Below, one piece after another: positions 34,953 through 43,537 of a DNA stretch of 64,000 bases. Each line of letters opens with the position of its first letter. Position 1 is the first letter of the stretch. This stretch comes from W0P28-013 sp964570565 (GTDB lineage Bacteria > Bacteroidota > Bacteroidia > Bacteroidales > Paludibacteraceae). The DNA lies in the NCBI GenBank assembly GCA_964570565.1, contig CAZMYT010000004.1, forward strand, positions 204,124-268,123, read 5' to 3'. The notes beneath the pieces were generated by a model, which was not told the DNA's origin, did not search any database, and saw only the letters and a program-made list of their open reading frames with translations. The position numbers and the translations under genes are program-made.

Positions 34953-35738
34953 CTATTTAATGGTTTTAGTTTGTTCAATCGATTGAGTCAGTTGTTTATA
35001 AATGGCTTGCCATTCGGGATGTTGCTCGAGCAACTGCATGTGTTTGCTAATCACCACTTGGTCGCCACGTTGTGCAGGACCTGTTTGCGATTTACTGGGC
35101 GACAGTTCGTTTGCTTTCTCCAACGTTTCAGTAATGAGCGGTGTTAGTAGGTCGAACGGCAAGTGTTGCTCTGCCAAGAGTTTTTCGGCAATCGCGTATA
35201 AGTAATTGGTGAAATTACATGCGAATACACCTGACAAATGTATATATTCTCTCTGTTCGTCGTTAGCTGTGAATACCTTGTTTGTTATTTGATTTGATAT
35301 AACTGTCAGTTTATCACTATTTTCTGTTGAATTCCCCGAGATAAAAATGGGTATTTCGGTGAAATCGACTAATTTCTGTTTTGAGAATGTTTGAAAAGGA
35401 TATAAAACACCAAAATTGCGCTGTTTTTGAGCAAAAATAGTCATCGGCATGCTGCCAGCGGTGTGTACGTGTAGTCCTTGTGTTACCGAAACGGTGTTGA
35501 TAACTTCTGCTAGCACATCGTCTTTTAACGCGTAAATATAGAGATCGGCGGTGGGCACGAGTTCGGCTAAATTCGTGGTAAATTCCGCATTGAGTTGTTC
35601 TGCAAGTGTTTTGGCGGATTGCTCTGTGCGGCTATAAACTTGCACAATGTGCAAGCCACGGCGGTGTAGCGCCAATCCCAATTGTGTGGCTAAATTACCA
35701 GCGCCAATTAATACAATATGTTGCAGAGGTTGGCTCAT
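34953..35738 (-). CDS. Rossmann-like / DUF2520 oxidoreductase
   Basis: 261 residues. The N-terminal NAD(P)-binding fold has VLIGAGNLATQLGLALHRRG; the helical C-terminal DUF2520 half includes HLSGVFACNFTNYLY. The family resembles 6-phosphogluconate or proline-biosynthesis dehydrogenases but its substrate is unknown. The ATG at 35738 shares a base with the TGA of the nitroreductase gene (TGATG), a sign of coupled translation; a TTG one codon earlier is less likely. Confidence 0.88.
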   Translation of the reverse strand: MSQPLQHIVLIGAGNLATQLGLALHRRGLHIVQVYSRTEQSAKTLAEQLNAEFTTNLAELVPTADLYIYALKDDVLAEVINTVSVTQGLHVHTAGSMPMTIFAQKQRNFGVLYPFQTFSKQKLVDFTEIPIFISGNSTENSDKLTVISNQITNKVFTANDEQREYIHLSGVFACNFTNYLYAIAEKLLAEQHLPFDLLTPLITETLEKANELSPSKSQTGPAQRGDQVVISKHMQLLEQHPEWQAIYKQLTQSIEQTKTIK

Positions 35739-36265
35739 CAATATTGATTATAGTGAATTTTGTCGTAGGCGAGTTTTTCTTCGTCGTAAGGCTTGCGCTC
35801 TTCGTCCTTATAACCAAGCGTTATCAGGCATAAAACGTGTTTATTATCAGGTATTTGAAGTATGTTTCTAACATATGCTTCTGAGGTTGTAGTTTCGTTG
35901 TAAGTACGATTGTGCACTTGTACCCAACAGCTTCCCAACTCTAAATCGGCGGCTGCCAATTGGATGATGACGGCGGCAATAGACGCATCTTCGTACCACA
36001 CATCGCTTTTTTCGGCATCGTAAGCCACCACAATAGCGAGTGGCGCATCTGTCACAAACTTGCTGCCAAATTCTCGACACGACGCCAGTTTTACTAACGT
36101 ATCGCGCTGGTCAACCACTATAAATTCCCAACCATTAGCACGCTTGGAGGCAGGCGACATTAACGCGGTGCGTAAAATAGCGTCTATTTTCTCCCTTTCT
36201 ACTGGCTTATCGAGGTATTTACGAATGCTGCGACGGTTTTTTATAAGGGCTTCAAAGGTTTTCAT
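35738..36265 (-). CDS. Nitroreductase family protein
   Basis: FMN-dependent NAD(P)H oxidoreductase of 175 residues. The N-terminal RRSIRKYLDKPV supplies FMN-phosphate contacts, MSPASKRANGWEFIVV lies on the flavin face, and the C-terminal part has LCLITLGYKDEERKPY. First gene of the six-gene operon that ends in the NlpC/P60 gene. TATCTTTG at 36313-36320 on the minus strand is a candidate -7 element, 48 bases upstream. Confidence 0.92.
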   Translation of the reverse strand: MKTFEALIKNRRSIRKYLDKPVEREKIDAILRTALMSPASKRANGWEFIVVDQRDTLVKLASCREFGSKFVTDAPLAIVVAYDAEKSDVWYEDASIAAVIIQLAAADLELGSCWVQVHNRTYNETTTSEAYVRNILQIPDNKHVLCLITLGYKDEERKPYDEEKLAYDKIHYNQY

Positions 36266-36312
36266 ACTCAGGTTGTTTGTAGGATTTGTTTACATCCAAT
36301 CGTTTCAAGCTA

Positions 36313-36320
36313 CAAAGATA
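36313..36320 (-). promoter_or_regulatory. Candidate -7 element of the nitroreductase-to-NlpC operon
   Basis: TATCTTTG on the minus strand, 48 bases upstream of the ATG at 36265. No -33 element at the standard distance. Confidence 0.45.
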
Positions 36321-36465
36321 CAAATTTACCCGTAAATATGGCGAATCAATTTTTACTATTTAGACTTTTTTGTAACTACCTGCGTTGAATTGGTTACTTG
36401 CAAAATTATTTTAGAAACGTTATAATTTTTTTACTGATTTGTTTCTTGAATTTAGTTTTAATGAT

Positions 36466-36473
36466 TACTTTTG
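36466..36473 (+). promoter_or_regulatory. Candidate -7 element of the FG-GAP cargo gene
   Basis: TACTTTTG, 33 bases before the ATG at 36507. Possible TTG/TTTG boxes upstream have non-standard spacing. Confidence 0.45.
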
Positions 36474-36506
36474 CTAAAGGATTTTAAGAATTAAAAAATA
36501 AATAAC

Positions 36507-38510
36507 ATGATGAGAAAAATTGTATTATTGTTAGTGACAATAAATCTATTCACATTATCCTATTCTCAAATTAATTTTACCAAAGTGAGACAAGACGTTG
36601 AATCAGATTTAAAAGTTGTGGATATTGGTGATATTAACAATGATGGTTTAGACGATGTTATCGTTGGCGCTGGTTATATGTTTGATAATATAAATAGTTA
36701 TAACCTTTTAGTCTATTATCAGAACACGGATGGTACTTTAAAAAATCCGATTAAAGTCAAATATCCTGATTCATACCCTGGACTTCAAGCAATTGATATT
36801 GCTGATTTAAATAATGATACTCTTTATGATGTCGTGATTTCTTATGGTGACTCGATTGGTATATTTTTTCAGAATCAACTAGGAAATTTAGAACCAATAA
36901 AATCATATTACAGTGGTAAAAAAGTTGATGGTCTTAAAACAGGAGACCTTAATAATGATGGTTTGAAAGATATTGCGGCGTGTCATTGGCGTGATAACTA
37001 CATACGAGTATTTTTTCAAGCGGCAACGGGTACTTTTCAGATTAAAGATGTAAAAATGCGAACAGCCGGGTATGATGAATTAGATATTGCAGACATGAAC
37101 AATGATGGTTTGGATGATATTGTCTTTATGCCAGGTCAATTGGGTCATTCCTCCTTACAAATATTATATCAAGATGTTTCATTGGGTATAACTGATTCTG
37201 TTTATTTTTATAAAATCCCTAGTGGTTATGGTGGTCTATTTCAAGGAATAGGGTTAGGCGATTTAAATAATGATGGTTTAGTCGATGTGGCTGGCTCACA
37301 ATATGATAAAACTATTTTGTTATTTCAGTCGAAGGATAATACAATAGGTGATAGTATTCTTGTAATAGGACCTAGCACTTATGCTGTTGATATAGCAGAT
37401 ATGAATTGTGATGGTATAAATGATATCATTGCTCAAAATATTATATATTACAGAAACAGTGTAAATAATCAATATCTTGGGATGTCCAGTGGCTCATATA
37501 GCAATTTTAATCCATATAGTTTGGCTATAGGGGATATTAACCACGACCACAGGTTAGATATAGTATCTGTTGGGGGGTCCTATGTTGATTTGTTATACAA
37601 TACCACAAAGCCAATAAATTTCGTTGATATAGATACGGCTATTATTAATTTAAATATCAAGATTGATACAATTACAAGCAATAATTCTTACCAAGTTATA
37701 GACATTGATTCTACAAGCGATTGTCATATAAAAAACATATACAATTTTCAGGTAAGGACTATAAATAAATATGAAAAGCATGTCGCGGATTCTGCATTTA
37801 TTAGATATGGTTCGCTTTGTGATAATGAATATAAAGATACTGTATTAGTGAGCTTTGATTATACCTTAAAGTCAATAATTAGTTCCGATACCGTTAAGAC
37901 ATTAAGTTCAGCAGATACTATAGTTTATAATAATCGTTTTAGTAGTTCCTTTATTCAGAATGACACCATAGATTTGTGGACTGAATTAGAAGTTGATACA
38001 TTAAGATTAGAAGATATTACGATGTCGAATGATACTGTATTTATGCAAGTTGATTCTGTGGAAGTAACAAATAGGAGATTATTTGTAAAATTATTAGATT
38101 CCTATTTTTATATATTCGAAGGAATTAAGTGTGGCGAACAACATTTTGATACAACGTTGGTATATACCAACGAAAAAGTGGATGTGAAGTTAATATTTAC
38201 TGATACATTATTAATTTCAAGTTCGGTTGAGATATATCCCGCAGGAACATTTGTTACCGAAAATATTGTGCAAGATTTTCTTATTTATCCTAATCCAGCT
38301 CATCACTTCTTAAAAATTTCGTTTTTAGATCAGAATTTGAATAAAGGAGAATTTCGGATAATTAATCTATCGGGACAAATAGAGATGATAGAATCTTTTA
38401 ATAATAAGAATGAGCTCAATATAGACTTGTCAAAAATTAATGTTGGTCTTCATTTTGTTGAAGTTTTGATAGATAATAAAAAGATGAAGGGTAGGTTTAT
38501 AAAATATTAA
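36507..38510 (+). CDS. FG-GAP/VCBS-repeat protein with T9SS C-terminal sorting domain
   Basis: Secreted 667-residue protein. After a signal peptide (to about residue 20) come seven repeats bearing the calcium-loop pattern, for example DINNDGLDDV, DLNNDTLYDV, DLNNDGLKDI, DMNNDGLDDI, DLNNDGLVDV, DMNCDGINDI and DINHDHRLDI, which suggests a seven-bladed beta-propeller (about 20-370). A Thr/Asp-rich region of about 210 residues (about 375-590) matches nothing I recognise. The last 77 residues form a type A T9SS sorting domain (FLIYPNPAHHFLKISF to GLHFVEV). It is strongly AT-rich compared with its neighbours. Role unknown; adhesion or binding is likely. Confidence 0.88.
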   Translation: MMRKIVLLLVTINLFTLSYSQINFTKVRQDVESDLKVVDIGDINNDGLDDVIVGAGYMFDNINSYNLLVYYQNTDGTLKNPIKVKYPDSYPGLQAIDIADLNNDTLYDVVISYGDSIGIFFQNQLGNLEPIKSYYSGKKVDGLKTGDLNNDGLKDIAACHWRDNYIRVFFQAATGTFQIKDVKMRTAGYDELDIADMNNDGLDDIVFMPGQLGHSSLQILYQDVSLGITDSVYFYKIPSGYGGLFQGIGLGDLNNDGLVDVAGSQYDKTILLFQSKDNTIGDSILVIGPSTYAVDIADMNCDGINDIIAQNIIYYRNSVNNQYLGMSSGSYSNFNPYSLAIGDINHDHRLDIVSVGGSYVDLLYNTTKPINFVDIDTAIINLNIKIDTITSNNSYQVIDIDSTSDCHIKNIYNFQVRTINKYEKHVADSAFIRYGSLCDNEYKDTVLVSFDYTLKSIISSDTVKTLSSADTIVYNNRFSSSFIQNDTIDLWTELEVDTLRLEDITMSNDTVFMQVDSVEVTNRRLFVKLLDSYFYIFEGIKCGEQHFDTTLVYTNEKVDVKLIFTDTLLISSSVEIYPAGTFVTENIVQDFLIYPNPAHHFLKISFLDQNLNKGEFRIINLSGQIEMIESFNNKNELNIDLSKINVGLHFVEVLIDNKKMKGRFIKY

Positions 38511-38566
38511 CGAGCCCTAAGATTTGTTACAAAATAATTAACGCCGTTTTAATATTTAATAATTTC

Positions 38567-38594
38567 AAAAAGCGACTTGTTGGGGTCGCTTTTT
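38567..38594 (+). terminator. Terminator of the FG-GAP cargo gene
   Basis: A 10-bp stem, AAAAAGCGAC (38567-38576) with GTCGCTTTTT (38585-38594), is followed by more T. Confidence 0.85.
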
Positions 38595-38654
38595 TTATTA
38601 CAAAATTGTATAAACCACTAGAAAAGAAGTTGTTGTAGTGTTTGGTGAATTAAT

Positions 38655-38692
38655 AAAGAATGGTTAGCATCCCAAGGAGCTAACCATTCTTT
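38655..38692 (-). terminator. Hairpin downstream of tRNA-Gln
   Basis: A perfect 14-bp stem, AAAGAATGGTTAGC (38655-38668) with GCTAACCATTCTTT (38679-38692). It lies about 75 bases past the tRNA 3' end and probably terminates its transcript. Nothing else was found in the 38511-38917 gap besides this, the preceding terminator and the tRNA. Confidence 0.65.
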
Positions 38693-38764
38693 TTAATACA
38701 CATCAAAAAAGTTGACACGATTTTTTGTGGTGTTTTTAGCTAAACCCACTGTTCATCGCTGTTG

Positions 38765-38835
38765 TTGCCTCACAAGGACTCGAACCCTGACATACAGAAC
38801 CAGAATCTGCTGTGCTACCATTACACAATGAGGCA
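38765..38835 (-). tRNA. tRNA-Gln (anticodon CUG)
   Basis: A complete cloverleaf on the minus strand: 7-bp acceptor TGCCTCA/TGAGGCA, D stem GTGT/GCAC with loop AATGGTA, anticodon stem GCAGA/TCTGT with loop TTCTGGT giving anticodon CUG, a 4-base variable loop, and T stem CAGGG/CCTTG with loop TTCGAGT. CCA is not encoded. TAATTTTG at 38853-38860 is a fitting -7 element. Confidence 0.93.
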
Positions 38836-38917
38836 ATGCTGATTTGCGCTTGCAAAATTATAAATTATTTTTTGAACCAGATACTAATTGGGGCATTTTT
38901 TATGACCCAATGCGGTA

Positions 38918-40282
38918 TTAATTGTCGGTTGGTACTACATAAACTTGTCCCGTTTCGTAGCGAATTACCTTGATATGAGCTCCTTTGCTAATAAATGCGC
39001 CATTGTCGGCTACGGCATCGTAGCGTTTGCCATCTACTTCTACTTTGCCCGAAGGGCGTAAATCGGTGGTAGTGGTGCCATTTTTACCCACCAAGGTGAG
39101 TTGTTCCGTGGGCACGCCTACAAATCCAGAAGCGGTTTCTTGGGTGGCTTCTAACGCCAATTTGCGGAAAATGCCTTTTGTGCCAATTTTCCAAGTGAAG
39201 TAGATTATCGCCACAAAGCCGAGTAATAAACCGAGCATCACGGTAAAGAGCGAGCGACCGATTTGTCCTGTTGGTACGTTTTCAAAGTTAAAGTTCACAT
39301 TATCGATCATACTCATGGTTAAACCCAAAATGACGAGTACAATACCGCTAACACCAGCCACGCCAAAACCCGGAATGACAAAGATTTCTAAAATAATCAG
39401 AATCACACCAATAGCAAATAGAATAATTTCCCAACTGGCAGCTAATCCGTCGATATAAAGTGGCGCAAAGTAGAGTATAGCTGCCACCACTGCTGCAGCT
39501 AGCGGAAATCCAATGCCTGGCGTTTGTAATTCAAAATAGATGCCGCCAATAATCAGCATAATCAGGATACTCTGTAAAAACGTGTTGGTTAAAATCCCTT
39601 TTAAACTATCCAACGTGCTTGGTTCGTACACCTGTAGCGTATAAGTGCCCGCCGCGTAACCCGCTTGCGTCAAAACGGCTTCAATGTTTTCAGCCGCGCC
39701 TTCGCAATAGCCGTGTTTCATGGCTTCTTCGGTGGTAAATGTGAGCGTTTTGCCCGAATCGATGAGATTTGGAATCACTGTGCGGTCGTCCACCATGGCT
39801 TCAGCAATGAGTGGTTCTCGTTTCCAATTGCCCAACGAATCTTTACCTTGTGCTTCGGCGGTGGAACGCATCGTAGCGCGCATGTACGATTGGTATTTGT
39901 CGGGCATCTGTTGTCCGTCTGTGCCGTTTACAACCGTGGCAGCACCAAAACTAGCGCCTGGTCGCATATAAATTTGGTCGCAAGCAATGGAAATTAAAGC
40001 ACCGGCTGAGGCAGCGTTATTATCAATAAAGGCGATGACGGGGATTTTTGAATTCAAAATGGTGGTTCTGATGCTATCGGCATAAACCACTTCGCCACCG
40101 TAGGTATTCAGGTTGATAAGAATTGCATCGGCTTTCAATTGAGCTGCTTCTGCAAATCCTTGTTTGGTGTAAATCCAAGTTTTACTGTTGATATCGTCGC
40201 GAATATCAATCTGATAAATGGTGGTTGCTTGCGTCACAACGAGTGTAACGAGCAGTGATAAAAGCGTTAATACGTATTTCAT
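38918..40282 (-). CDS. NfeD family membrane protease (ClpP-like plus NfeD domains)
   Basis: 454 residues. Signal peptide, then a ClpP-class serine protease domain (about 20-220) with the nucleophile Ser92 in NNAASAGALIS and an upstream NTYGGEV. Then five or so hydrophobic helices (about 230-370), and a C-terminal NfeD OB-fold (about 390-454, GKVEVDGKRYDAVADNG). Members are linked to membrane quality control with stomatin-type partners, none of which is adjacent here. 46 bases separate it from the ABC ATPase gene upstream, so co-transcription is possible. Confidence 0.93.
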   Translation of the reverse strand: MKYVLTLLSLLVTLVVTQATTIYQIDIRDDINSKTWIYTKQGFAEAAQLKADAILINLNTYGGEVVYADSIRTTILNSKIPVIAFIDNNAASAGALISIACDQIYMRPGASFGAATVVNGTDGQQMPDKYQSYMRATMRSTAEAQGKDSLGNWKREPLIAEAMVDDRTVIPNLIDSGKTLTFTTEEAMKHGYCEGAAENIEAVLTQAGYAAGTYTLQVYEPSTLDSLKGILTNTFLQSILIMLIIGGIYFELQTPGIGFPLAAAVVAAILYFAPLYIDGLAASWEIILFAIGVILIILEIFVIPGFGVAGVSGIVLVILGLTMSMIDNVNFNFENVPTGQIGRSLFTVMLGLLLGFVAIIYFTWKIGTKGIFRKLALEATQETASGFVGVPTEQLTLVGKNGTTTTDLRPSGKVEVDGKRYDAVADNGAFISKGAHIKVIRYETGQVYVVPTDN

Positions 40283-40328
40283 AATCAGTGTTTTTTTTAT
40301 TTTTAAAGCGGTGTTTAAATAACAGCAC

Positions 40329-41279
40329 TTAATCCATGAGTATTTTTAGAATTTCTTCAATCGAATGAACATCGGTATTATGTAGACGAAATACGCCACC
40401 GTGCGCTTCAATGGTAATAGATGCTGATTCGGAAAGCTGAATGCCACAGCGAAGTAGCGCCCGTTGTAGCCATAATGTAGCTGGTTTTTCGCCAATCACG
40501 TTGACGTGTAACGGACCTACCAAATGGTTGATTTTACAATGACCGTCGTTTTCGTCGAATTGAAACGAGTGACTACCGAACGCTTCCTGGAATTTACCAG
40601 TGAGCATCAAATCTTCAGGTATGCCAACTTCTACGCCATTCGGATTCATCAGCCAAATTTTATCAGCCATTTGCAACGCTAAATCGAGTTCATGTGTCGA
40701 TAGAATAAAAGTTTTCTGCGTATTCACCGATAAACGGCGTAACAATAGCATGATTTCCACACGATTCGGTAAGTCGAGATGCGCCGTAGGTTCATCAAGC
40801 AATACGAGTGGCGTATCTTGTGCCAATGCTTTGGCAATCACTGCCCGTTGCTTTTCGCCATCGCTTATTTCGTTCAAATAACAGTGTGTTTTGTGTGTTA
40901 AGTTCACTTGGTTTATCGATTCTGCTATTTTCGCTTCGTCCGTATCCGAGAGGCTTCCAGCCCAATTAGTGTAAGGAAATCGTCCTAAAGCGACCAAATC
41001 GTGAACGGTTAAATTCTCGGTATCAATCGAGTCGGTCAGTACCAATGAGAAAAGGGTAGAACGTTCGTAATTACTCAGTTTCTGTACCGATTTGCCTTGT
41101 ATGGTAATGTCGCCTTTGAGTGGCTTTTGTAGGCCTGCTAACGTGCGTAATAACGTACTTTTACCACAGCCATTGGTGCCTGTAAGACAAATCAAATCGC
41201 GTGCATTGGCATGCAAATTCAAGTCACTTTGTACCGAGCGACGTCCGTATCCTATATGTAAATTAGTTGTTCTAAGCAT
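40329..41279 (-). CDS. Iron-siderophore/cobalamin-type ABC importer, ATPase subunit
   Basis: FecE/BtuD-like ATPase. Walker A GTNGCGKST (34-42), signature ISDGEKQRA, Walker B LVLLDEPTAHLD, and the H-loop STHELD. At 316 residues it is about 60 longer than the usual 255: the C-terminal tail from about residue 240 (LVGPLHVNVIGEKPATLW to SIEEILKIL) is an added small domain of unknown function. Transcribed after the permease and binding-protein genes with gaps of 8 and 19 bases. The cargo (haem, siderophore or B12) cannot be read from sequence, and no cobalamin riboswitch was seen. Confidence 0.93.
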   Translation of the reverse strand: MLRTTNLHIGYGRRSVQSDLNLHANARDLICLTGTNGCGKSTLLRTLAGLQKPLKGDITIQGKSVQKLSNYERSTLFSLVLTDSIDTENLTVHDLVALGRFPYTNWAGSLSDTDEAKIAESINQVNLTHKTHCYLNEISDGEKQRAVIAKALAQDTPLVLLDEPTAHLDLPNRVEIMLLLRRLSVNTQKTFILSTHELDLALQMADKIWLMNPNGVEVGIPEDLMLTGKFQEAFGSHSFQFDENDGHCKINHLVGPLHVNVIGEKPATLWLQRALLRCGIQLSESASITIEAHGGVFRLHNTDVHSIEEILKILMD

Positions 41280-41287
41280 GTTATTGG

Positions 41288-42286
41288 TTAGCTATTGCTT
41301 TTCTTTTTTAAAATAATCCAAATAATAATCGGAGCACCGACTAAAGCACTAATGGCGTTTATCGGTAAAGTATAACCATCGGCAGGTAATTGTGTTGCCA
41401 AATCGCACAACAAGAGCAATGAGGCGCCGCACAACATGGTTCCTGGTAGTGTTATACGATGATCGGATGTGCGGAATAGTCCACGCACTAAATGCGGCAC
41501 AGCCATGCCGATGAACGCTATGGGACCAGTAAAAGCGGTGGTTGTTCCGGCTAATAAGGCTACGGCAATGATAATGAGAAAACGGGTTCGTACAATGCTA
41601 ATACCTAATCCTTGTGCGTAATTTTCGCCTAATAACAAGCCATTTAATGATTTTTGGATGGTTAACGCTAATAACAAGCCAACAGCAACGAGCGGCAGCA
41701 TGACTTGCATGTAAGTCCAACTAACAGCCGAAAGGCTACCAAATGTCCAAACCACAAACAATTTGAGCGAATCAGGATTGCTGCTGTTTTGTAAGATAGT
41801 AACCAGCGAACCAGCTATTTGACCAAACATGATGCCCACAATTAAAAGCGACACGGCTTGGCGTACGCGAAATGAAATACCCAAAACTAATAGCAAAACT
41901 AAAACGCCACCTAAAATGGCTGAAATAACGAGTCCCCAGCCACTTTGTATAAAAGCGATGGGAAGAAATGAACTTCCTAACAAAAAAATGGCCACACCTA
42001 AACTCGCTCCAGAACTCACACCTAACACGTAAGGACCAGCCAATGGATTACGAAAAAGTGTTTGCATCAATAAACCTGCCACCGAAATAGAAGCGCCTGT
42101 AATAATCGCCGTTAATGCTTTTGGTAGTCGAAAATTGACAATAATTTCGTGATAAATAGGGTTGTCGGATAGCAATGCTTCGAGTGGTAATCGTACACTG
42201 CCAAAAGCAATATCCAAGAGGAAGAGCGCTGCGGTGAGTAAAATTAACCCAACAAAAAGGAGTGTATTTTTAGGTAATGTGTTCAC
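41288..42286 (-). CDS. FecCD/BtuC-type ABC importer permease
   Basis: Inner-membrane permease of 332 residues with about ten helices. Typical FecCD stretches are RLPKALTAIITGASISVAG, LAGPYVLGVSSGASLG near the N-terminal third and the coupling-helix region TGPIAFIGMAVPHLVR. It lies between the binding-protein and ATPase genes and forms the transmembrane channel of the same importer. Confidence 0.95.
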   Translation of the reverse strand: MNTLPKNTLLFVGLILLTAALFLLDIAFGSVRLPLEALLSDNPIYHEIIVNFRLPKALTAIITGASISVAGLLMQTLFRNPLAGPYVLGVSSGASLGVAIFLLGSSFLPIAFIQSGWGLVISAILGGVLVLLLVLGISFRVRQAVSLLIVGIMFGQIAGSLVTILQNSSNPDSLKLFVVWTFGSLSAVSWTYMQVMLPLVAVGLLLALTIQKSLNGLLLGENYAQGLGISIVRTRFLIIIAVALLAGTTTAFTGPIAFIGMAVPHLVRGLFRTSDHRITLPGTMLCGASLLLLCDLATQLPADGYTLPINAISALVGAPIIIWIILKKKSNS

Positions 42287-42305
42287 AAATACAAGTATTA
42301 GTAGT

Positions 42306-43433
42306 TTATTTTAAACGTATTAAGTAGATAGGCGTGTAATTTGACAATAATTCAGGATGTAAGGCCCATATCACATCTTTTAAAACTAAATCGGGATGTA
42401 CCACGGCACTTTCCCAAAAATCATTAGCGCCACTTGGCTTGGTACGTGCCCAAAAACCATAAACATTTCCTTTCTGAGCCGAACTAAAAAGTTGGTGGCG
42501 TTCGTCCATCTTGAGGAGTTCTGGTAAACTGGCCACAGGCGCATTTAACCACACATCCGCTTTTGAAAATTGGTTTAATACCGTTTCAAAATTGAGTGGT
42601 AAACTGCCAGAAGTTGTATCGTTAGCATAAAAATAATCGGCTCCAGCATCCACAAAAAGACGCCCCATATAACTTTGTCCACCAGGCATATACCACGTTC
42701 CTTTAAAGTTACCACCAGCCAAAATAGTTGGTTTTTGTTGGACTGCTTGTGCTACTTTTTTCGCCGCATTATAACGTTCGGCCATGGCATCAAATAGTTG
42801 ACAAGCTTCCGCCTCTTTGTTGTAGAAAGCAGCCACGAATTTAATCCATTCTGCGCGTCCAAGTAACGATTGTTCAGTCCATTCATTATTGAACAGCAAC
42901 GGAATGCCAGCCGTTGCTAAATGTTTCGCATTATCATCTTGCTGGTTATAACTCGCTAACATCAACGCATCAGGTTTCAGCATCAATAGACGTTCTACAT
43001 TGGTATTAAAGGCATCGCCTAGACTTGTGATTTTTCCTTGTGTATAAGCTGCCGTAATGGTTTCATTATAAATCAATTCGGGTGTGCATACTCCAGTTAC
43101 GGTTTGAAGTTCGTTTAATACTGCAAGAAATTCAAAATGAGTGCATGAGGTCACGGCTAATTTGGTAAGTGGTACACGTACTGTTTGTGAGGCATCAGGC
43201 GTTTGTGTGTTCTTGTCAGTTACCAAATAGTAGGTGGAAAGAATTTTGCCTTTTTGCCAAGGATTAAAAACGGTGATACGTTTGTAATGCGGGAAATAAT
43301 CCAGTTTAAATCCAGTGGCGTAAGTAATGGTTAAGGTAGAATCGGGAGTTTGTTCGTCGGTAGTTTGTTGAGCTGTTCGCCCACAACTACAAGCAATCAT
43401 AACCACTAGGAGGTAAAAAAATAGTTTTTGCAT
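42306..43433 (-). CDS. Importer substrate-binding lipoprotein (BtuF/FepB-like)
   Basis: Periplasmic binding protein of 375 residues from the ATG at 43433 (MQKLFFYLL). A lipoprotein-type signal ends in MIACSCG, with Cys15 or Cys17 as acylation site. It has the class III binding fold: VTSCTHFEFLAVLNE near the N-lobe start, MLKPDALMLASYN, and WYMPGGQSYMGRLFVDAGADY in the C-lobe. An upstream in-frame start at 43457 is rejected because TATCTTTG at 43455-43462 places the transcript start after it. First gene of the importer unit. Confidence 0.92.
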   Translation of the reverse strand: MQKLFFYLLVVMIACSCGRTAQQTTDEQTPDSTLTITYATGFKLDYFPHYKRITVFNPWQKGKILSTYYLVTDKNTQTPDASQTVRVPLTKLAVTSCTHFEFLAVLNELQTVTGVCTPELIYNETITAAYTQGKITSLGDAFNTNVERLLMLKPDALMLASYNQQDDNAKHLATAGIPLLFNNEWTEQSLLGRAEWIKFVAAFYNKEAEACQLFDAMAERYNAAKKVAQAVQQKPTILAGGNFKGTWYMPGGQSYMGRLFVDAGADYFYANDTTSGSLPLNFETVLNQFSKADVWLNAPVASLPELLKMDERHQLFSSAQKGNVYGFWARTKPSGANDFWESAVVHPDLVLKDVIWALHPELLSNYTPIYLIRLK

Positions 43434-43454
43434 GACCAAAATTCGTTTGTCTGG

Positions 43455-43462
43455 CAAAGATA
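43455..43462 (-). promoter_or_regulatory. Candidate -7 element of the importer operon
   Basis: TATCTTTG on the minus strand, 22 bases before the ATG at 43433. It rules out the longer reading of the binding-protein gene. Confidence 0.5.
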
Positions 43463-43486
43463 ACCATAAAATAGCAAAATAGAAAA

Positions 43487-43518
43487 AAAAGACGCAACTA
43501 GTTAGTTACGTCTTTTTT
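43487..43518. terminator. Terminator between nadC and the importer operon
   Basis: AAAGACG-C-AACTA pairs with TAGTT-A-CGTCTTT, a 12-bp stem with one mismatch and a GT loop, with A/T runs outside. It ends the nadC transcript. Confidence 0.75.
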
Positions 43519-43537
43519 ATATTCTGATGCAGTTTTC

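Noticed and set aside
39665..39997. 110-codon plus-strand ORF inside nfeD
   Set aside because: Antisense shadow of the ClpP-like domain of NfeD, whose motifs are intact.
43434..43530. Cobalamin riboswitch before the importer operon
   Set aside because: Only about 20 bases lie between the -7 element and the start codon; no room for the structure and no B12-box-like sequence.
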